Positions 61,122 through 64,000 of a stretch of 64,000 nt of DNA are shown in pieces (the stretch's first letter is position 1; each line of letters starts with the position of its first letter). This DNA is from Bacillota bacterium. GTDB taxonomy: Bacteria; Bacillota; Negativicutes; DSM-13327. The notes under the pieces were generated by a model. That model saw only the letters and a list, made by a program, of their open reading frames with translations. It was not told the DNA's origin and made no database searches. The DNA lies in NCBI GenBank assembly GCA_017889585.1, contig JAGFZX010000016.1, positions 1-64,000 on the forward strand, written 5' to 3'. The position numbers and the translations under genes are program-made.

Positions 61122-62414
61122 CTACCTAAATATTCCTTGTACTGTTGGAACTACATAAGGGTCATATATAAAATGCAAAAATACAAAAAGCCCCAGCCCT
61201 ACAACCCCACCGACTACGCAGCCATTAATACGAATCCACTGCAAATCATCACCAGCTTTTTCCTCAATAAATTGATTTAAATCTTCATTTGAAAAGGTAT
61301 TGAGAACACTTTTGATAATAATACCAATTAACTGATGCTCATTTTCAATCAATTTATGTACCGCTTGCTTAATACCAGCTTCTAGCCATGCCTGCGCTTG
61401 CTGGTTCTGGGTAAAGTTATCCCAATAGTTTTGTATCTGCTCATACAGCCATATCCAGACTGGGGAATTAGATGAATCCTTGATAGCTTCCAATGCTACT
61501 TCAGCAAAATGTGTGGTTACTTGAGTAGTATCCATCTCCTTAGCTACTACTTCCTTCCAAGCTTCAATAGCCGCTAACCATGAACCCGGGCTTTCTAATT
61601 GATCAATTATTTCCAATAAATTGGCATATATCCATTTATATAGTATATGATCAGTCTGTTTTGCTTCAGACAATATTGCTAATAATTCCTCATATATAAC
61701 ATCAGCTGCTTGAGATAAGTTTATACTATCAGTCTGCTCTGCCAACCAAAAGACTGCCTTTTCAAATATAGATTTGGTCTGTTGTTCTCTGATTTTCAAA
61801 AGCTGTTGATAAATCAATTGTCGGATCTCGCTTTTTTGTAGAATGTTAATACATTCATCAACAACACAACTTACCACTTGTTCATATTTTTTGTGCATAA
61901 CTACCCATTTGATAGCCATTTTGATATGAGGGGTTATCGTAATTGTCCTAACCTTAATTTTGAGTATTTCATCTAAATATAATGCCAAATTCTCTCCATC
62001 AATACCAGCCAAAACATCTTCACTATGCTTGCTAAACAGATTTTTCAGCAATAGCTTACCATCTTTATTTTCCACCCATTCAATCAACAAACTTACAAAA
62101 TAAATTTTATCCACTCTTTGCTTGATTGACTGTATACTAAGCAGTTCATATTCGATCATATCAGCCATAGCATTAATTACTCTTCCTCGATGACGAGTAA
62201 TTAATGCCGTATGCCAAGGAAATCCCAATGGCTTTGTAAATAAAGCAGTAACGGCGAACCAATCTGCAACTCCTCCCACAACAGCAGCTTCTGTTACAAA
62301 ACTGAATAACTGGACTGCTAATAACTCTTTATAAAAGTATTTTAGCACACTTGCCAGGACAAATAGTAGAAAAACCCCCGCCAAGAACTTATTTGCCATA
62401 TTTTTGCGATTCAT
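61122..62414 (-). CDS. DUF445-family membrane protein
   Basis: AAVVGGVADWFAVTALFTKPLGFPWHTALI; C-terminal LQWIRINGCVVGGVVGLGLF. Confidence 0.88.
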   Translation of the reverse strand: MNRKNMANKFLAGVFLLFVLASVLKYFYKELLAVQLFSFVTEAAVVGGVADWFAVTALFTKPLGFPWHTALITRHRGRVINAMADMIEYELLSIQSIKQRVDKIYFVSLLIEWVENKDGKLLLKNLFSKHSEDVLAGIDGENLALYLDEILKIKVRTITITPHIKMAIKWVVMHKKYEQVVSCVVDECINILQKSEIRQLIYQQLLKIREQQTKSIFEKAVFWLAEQTDSINLSQAADVIYEELLAILSEAKQTDHILYKWIYANLLEIIDQLESPGSWLAAIEAWKEVVAKEMDTTQVTTHFAEVALEAIKDSSNSPVWIWLYEQIQNYWDNFTQNQQAQAWLEAGIKQAVHKLIENEHQLIGIIIKSVLNTFSNEDLNQFIEEKAGDDLQWIRINGCVVGGVVGLGLFVFLHFIYDPYVVPTVQGIFR

Positions 62415-62431
62415 GATATACCACCCTATTC

Positions 62432-63670
62432 TTACAGCCAAAATGACATTATATATAGCACCACGCCCACCAACCCGCCGACTACCGAACCATTAATACG
62501 AATCATTTGCAAGTCATTACCTACTTTATTCTCAATAAATGCTACCAGCATCGCATTGGTGAATTTATCTAAACTTTCCATTACAATTTTGCCTATCTCA
62601 TCATGGTAGTTATCTAACCATTGACTAATCATATTCTTCACTACTTGATCAAACTTTCCTCGCTCATGCTCATTTTGCGCAAAATCTGCAATCATTTTAT
62701 CAAATTGATTAATAAACACCTCTAGCCATTTGACAGTCTGCCTGTTGTTAACTAGCGCTCCTGCACAAAATTCGGCAATATCTTTAGCAGCATATTGTGC
62801 AGCATTAGTCTTATTCAGGAATTGATATATCCATTCCTGAATTTTTTGCTGAAATACAACATCCGTTCTCTTGATAATCAGCCATTGCTGTAACCATATT
62901 TTAAACTTTTGTCGCAAAGTATGTTGCTCATCTTGCATAGCAATCAAACTTTCAATCAAGGCTTTTTGCCCAAAACTACCAACTTCCTCGGCTGATAAAT
63001 TCAGCAACTGGTTAAAAAACTTCCTTCTTTTCATCCCCTGTTCATATCTTTGCCTGGCAATGATAAAATACTGGGCAAATAAGACATGTGCCTGTTTATG
63101 CTCTATTAATAACACACACTGCTTAAGAAAAAATTTTATTATTTTATCATCATAGCTATTTTTTATCAACCACTCTATACCGTCAATAATATATAAGGCT
63201 ACTCTGGTTTTATAAACCGTATTTTTTATAATTTCATCAATAATTTTTCCTAACTGCTTTGGTTTTACTTGTGCAACAATATCACGAATAAAACTATACA
63301 ACATGCGCTTGATAACATTTTTACCACCATGCTCTACCATAACCTTAGCTAAGGTACCTGCTATATCCCACTCACTCAGTTTAGACTTTATATTTTCCTT
63401 CATTAATAACTGGTTCCCCACCATGTGCACAAGGGCCTGAAATATTTTTTCCCGATTACGGGGAATAATGGCTGTGCGAAAAGGTATACCTAGAGGGCGA
63501 CGAAATAATGCAGATACAGCAAACCAATCTGCCAGTCCACCAATCATGGCCGCTCCAAAACCACCAGCGAGTAACCCCCCGACAAAGGTATGCTTAAAGG
63601 GATAACTACTAAAAAAAGCTAAGGATACTGCCCCCAAAATAAAATTAGCCTTATTTTTATTGCCAATCAT
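62432..63670 (-). CDS. DUF445-family membrane protein
   Basis: AAMIGGLADWFAVSALFRRPLGIPFRTAIIPRNR; C-terminal LQMIRINGSVVGGLVGVVLY. Confidence 0.88.
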   Translation of the reverse strand: MIGNKNKANFILGAVSLAFFSSYPFKHTFVGGLLAGGFGAAMIGGLADWFAVSALFRRPLGIPFRTAIIPRNREKIFQALVHMVGNQLLMKENIKSKLSEWDIAGTLAKVMVEHGGKNVIKRMLYSFIRDIVAQVKPKQLGKIIDEIIKNTVYKTRVALYIIDGIEWLIKNSYDDKIIKFFLKQCVLLIEHKQAHVLFAQYFIIARQRYEQGMKRRKFFNQLLNLSAEEVGSFGQKALIESLIAMQDEQHTLRQKFKIWLQQWLIIKRTDVVFQQKIQEWIYQFLNKTNAAQYAAKDIAEFCAGALVNNRQTVKWLEVFINQFDKMIADFAQNEHERGKFDQVVKNMISQWLDNYHDEIGKIVMESLDKFTNAMLVAFIENKVGNDLQMIRINGSVVGGLVGVVLYIMSFWL

Positions 63671-63993
63671 AATTTATCATTGACCTCATCAATTTCACTC
63701 TCATTGCCTTGACCAAACCATGATTCTAATTGAGTGTGTGCTTTGCTTTTAGCCTCATTATCAACATACATAGATACAATTGCCAAGGCCATCATCAATG
63801 CCCCAAAATCGTCTGTATACCCAATCATCGGCAGGAAATCCGGAATAGCATCAATCGGTGCAATAAAGTACCCTAGGGCGCCAACAATAACAGACTTAGC
63901 CTTTAATGGTACATTGTCTTTCTGCAGGGTATAATATAATAGCAGTGCTGCATAAATTAATTTTTTACCTGCTTTAATAGCCTTATTTTTCAA
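63667..63993 (-). CDS. DUF1232 (YkvA-like) membrane protein
   Basis: KAKSVIVGALGYFIAPIDAIPDFLPMIGYTDDFGALMMAL. Confidence 0.9.
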   Translation of the reverse strand: MKNKAIKAGKKLIYAALLLYYTLQKDNVPLKAKSVIVGALGYFIAPIDAIPDFLPMIGYTDDFGALMMALAIVSMYVDNEAKSKAHTQLESWFGQGNESEIDEVNDKL

Positions 63994-64000
63994 TTTTACA

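Noticed and set aside
1-64000. Many 60-170 aa ORFs antisense to or overlapping long genes (for example 9997-10509 plus, 15810-16232 plus, 44571-44942 minus)
   Set aside because: They mirror codon structure of well-supported genes on the other strand or other frame, lack recognisable domains, and are expected by chance.

Overview
The window looks like a chromosomal segment of a low-GC, diderm-Firmicute (Negativicutes-like) anaerobe; this taxonomic call is inferred from gene content. It carries mostly housekeeping and metabolic genes: M29 and PepT peptidases; serS; a serC-DUF1015-serA serine operon behind a serine T-box; cytochrome bd oxidase (cydAB, cydDC) with an Rrf2 regulator and a D-lactate-dehydrogenase-like FAD/Fe-S protein; a large glycogen cluster with duplicated glgC, glgD and glgP and a fused GH13-GH77 protein; ccpN-ppsR-ppdK; CYTH-CHAD; prfC; a siroheme-reductase-like protein; cheX; an acyl-CoA ligase; a eukaryote-type hexokinase; pdxST with a divergent MocR/PdxR; and two DUF445 genes. 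I saw no prophage, CRISPR array, rRNA or obvious IS element. The best second-look items are: (1) an unannotated, G.U-rich tRNA with a UCA anticodon and long variable arm (tRNA-Sec-like) downstream of serS; (2) a DUF1015 protein with a ParB/SerK-like DGHHR motif between serC and serA, a candidate for the missing phosphoserine step; (3) a ccpN-like gene whose HTH is encoded upstream of any ATG/GTG/TTG, implying an ATT/ATA start; (4) a GGDEF gene interrupted by one in-frame TAG; (5) a thioredoxin-reductase-like protein lacking the NADPH-binding motifs; (6) a family of intergenic inverted repeats built from 9-nt CAAAG units, with copies on both sides of DUF2225-cydC-cydD; (7) a palindromic Rrf2 operator candidate. 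All calls were made by eye; no searches were run.
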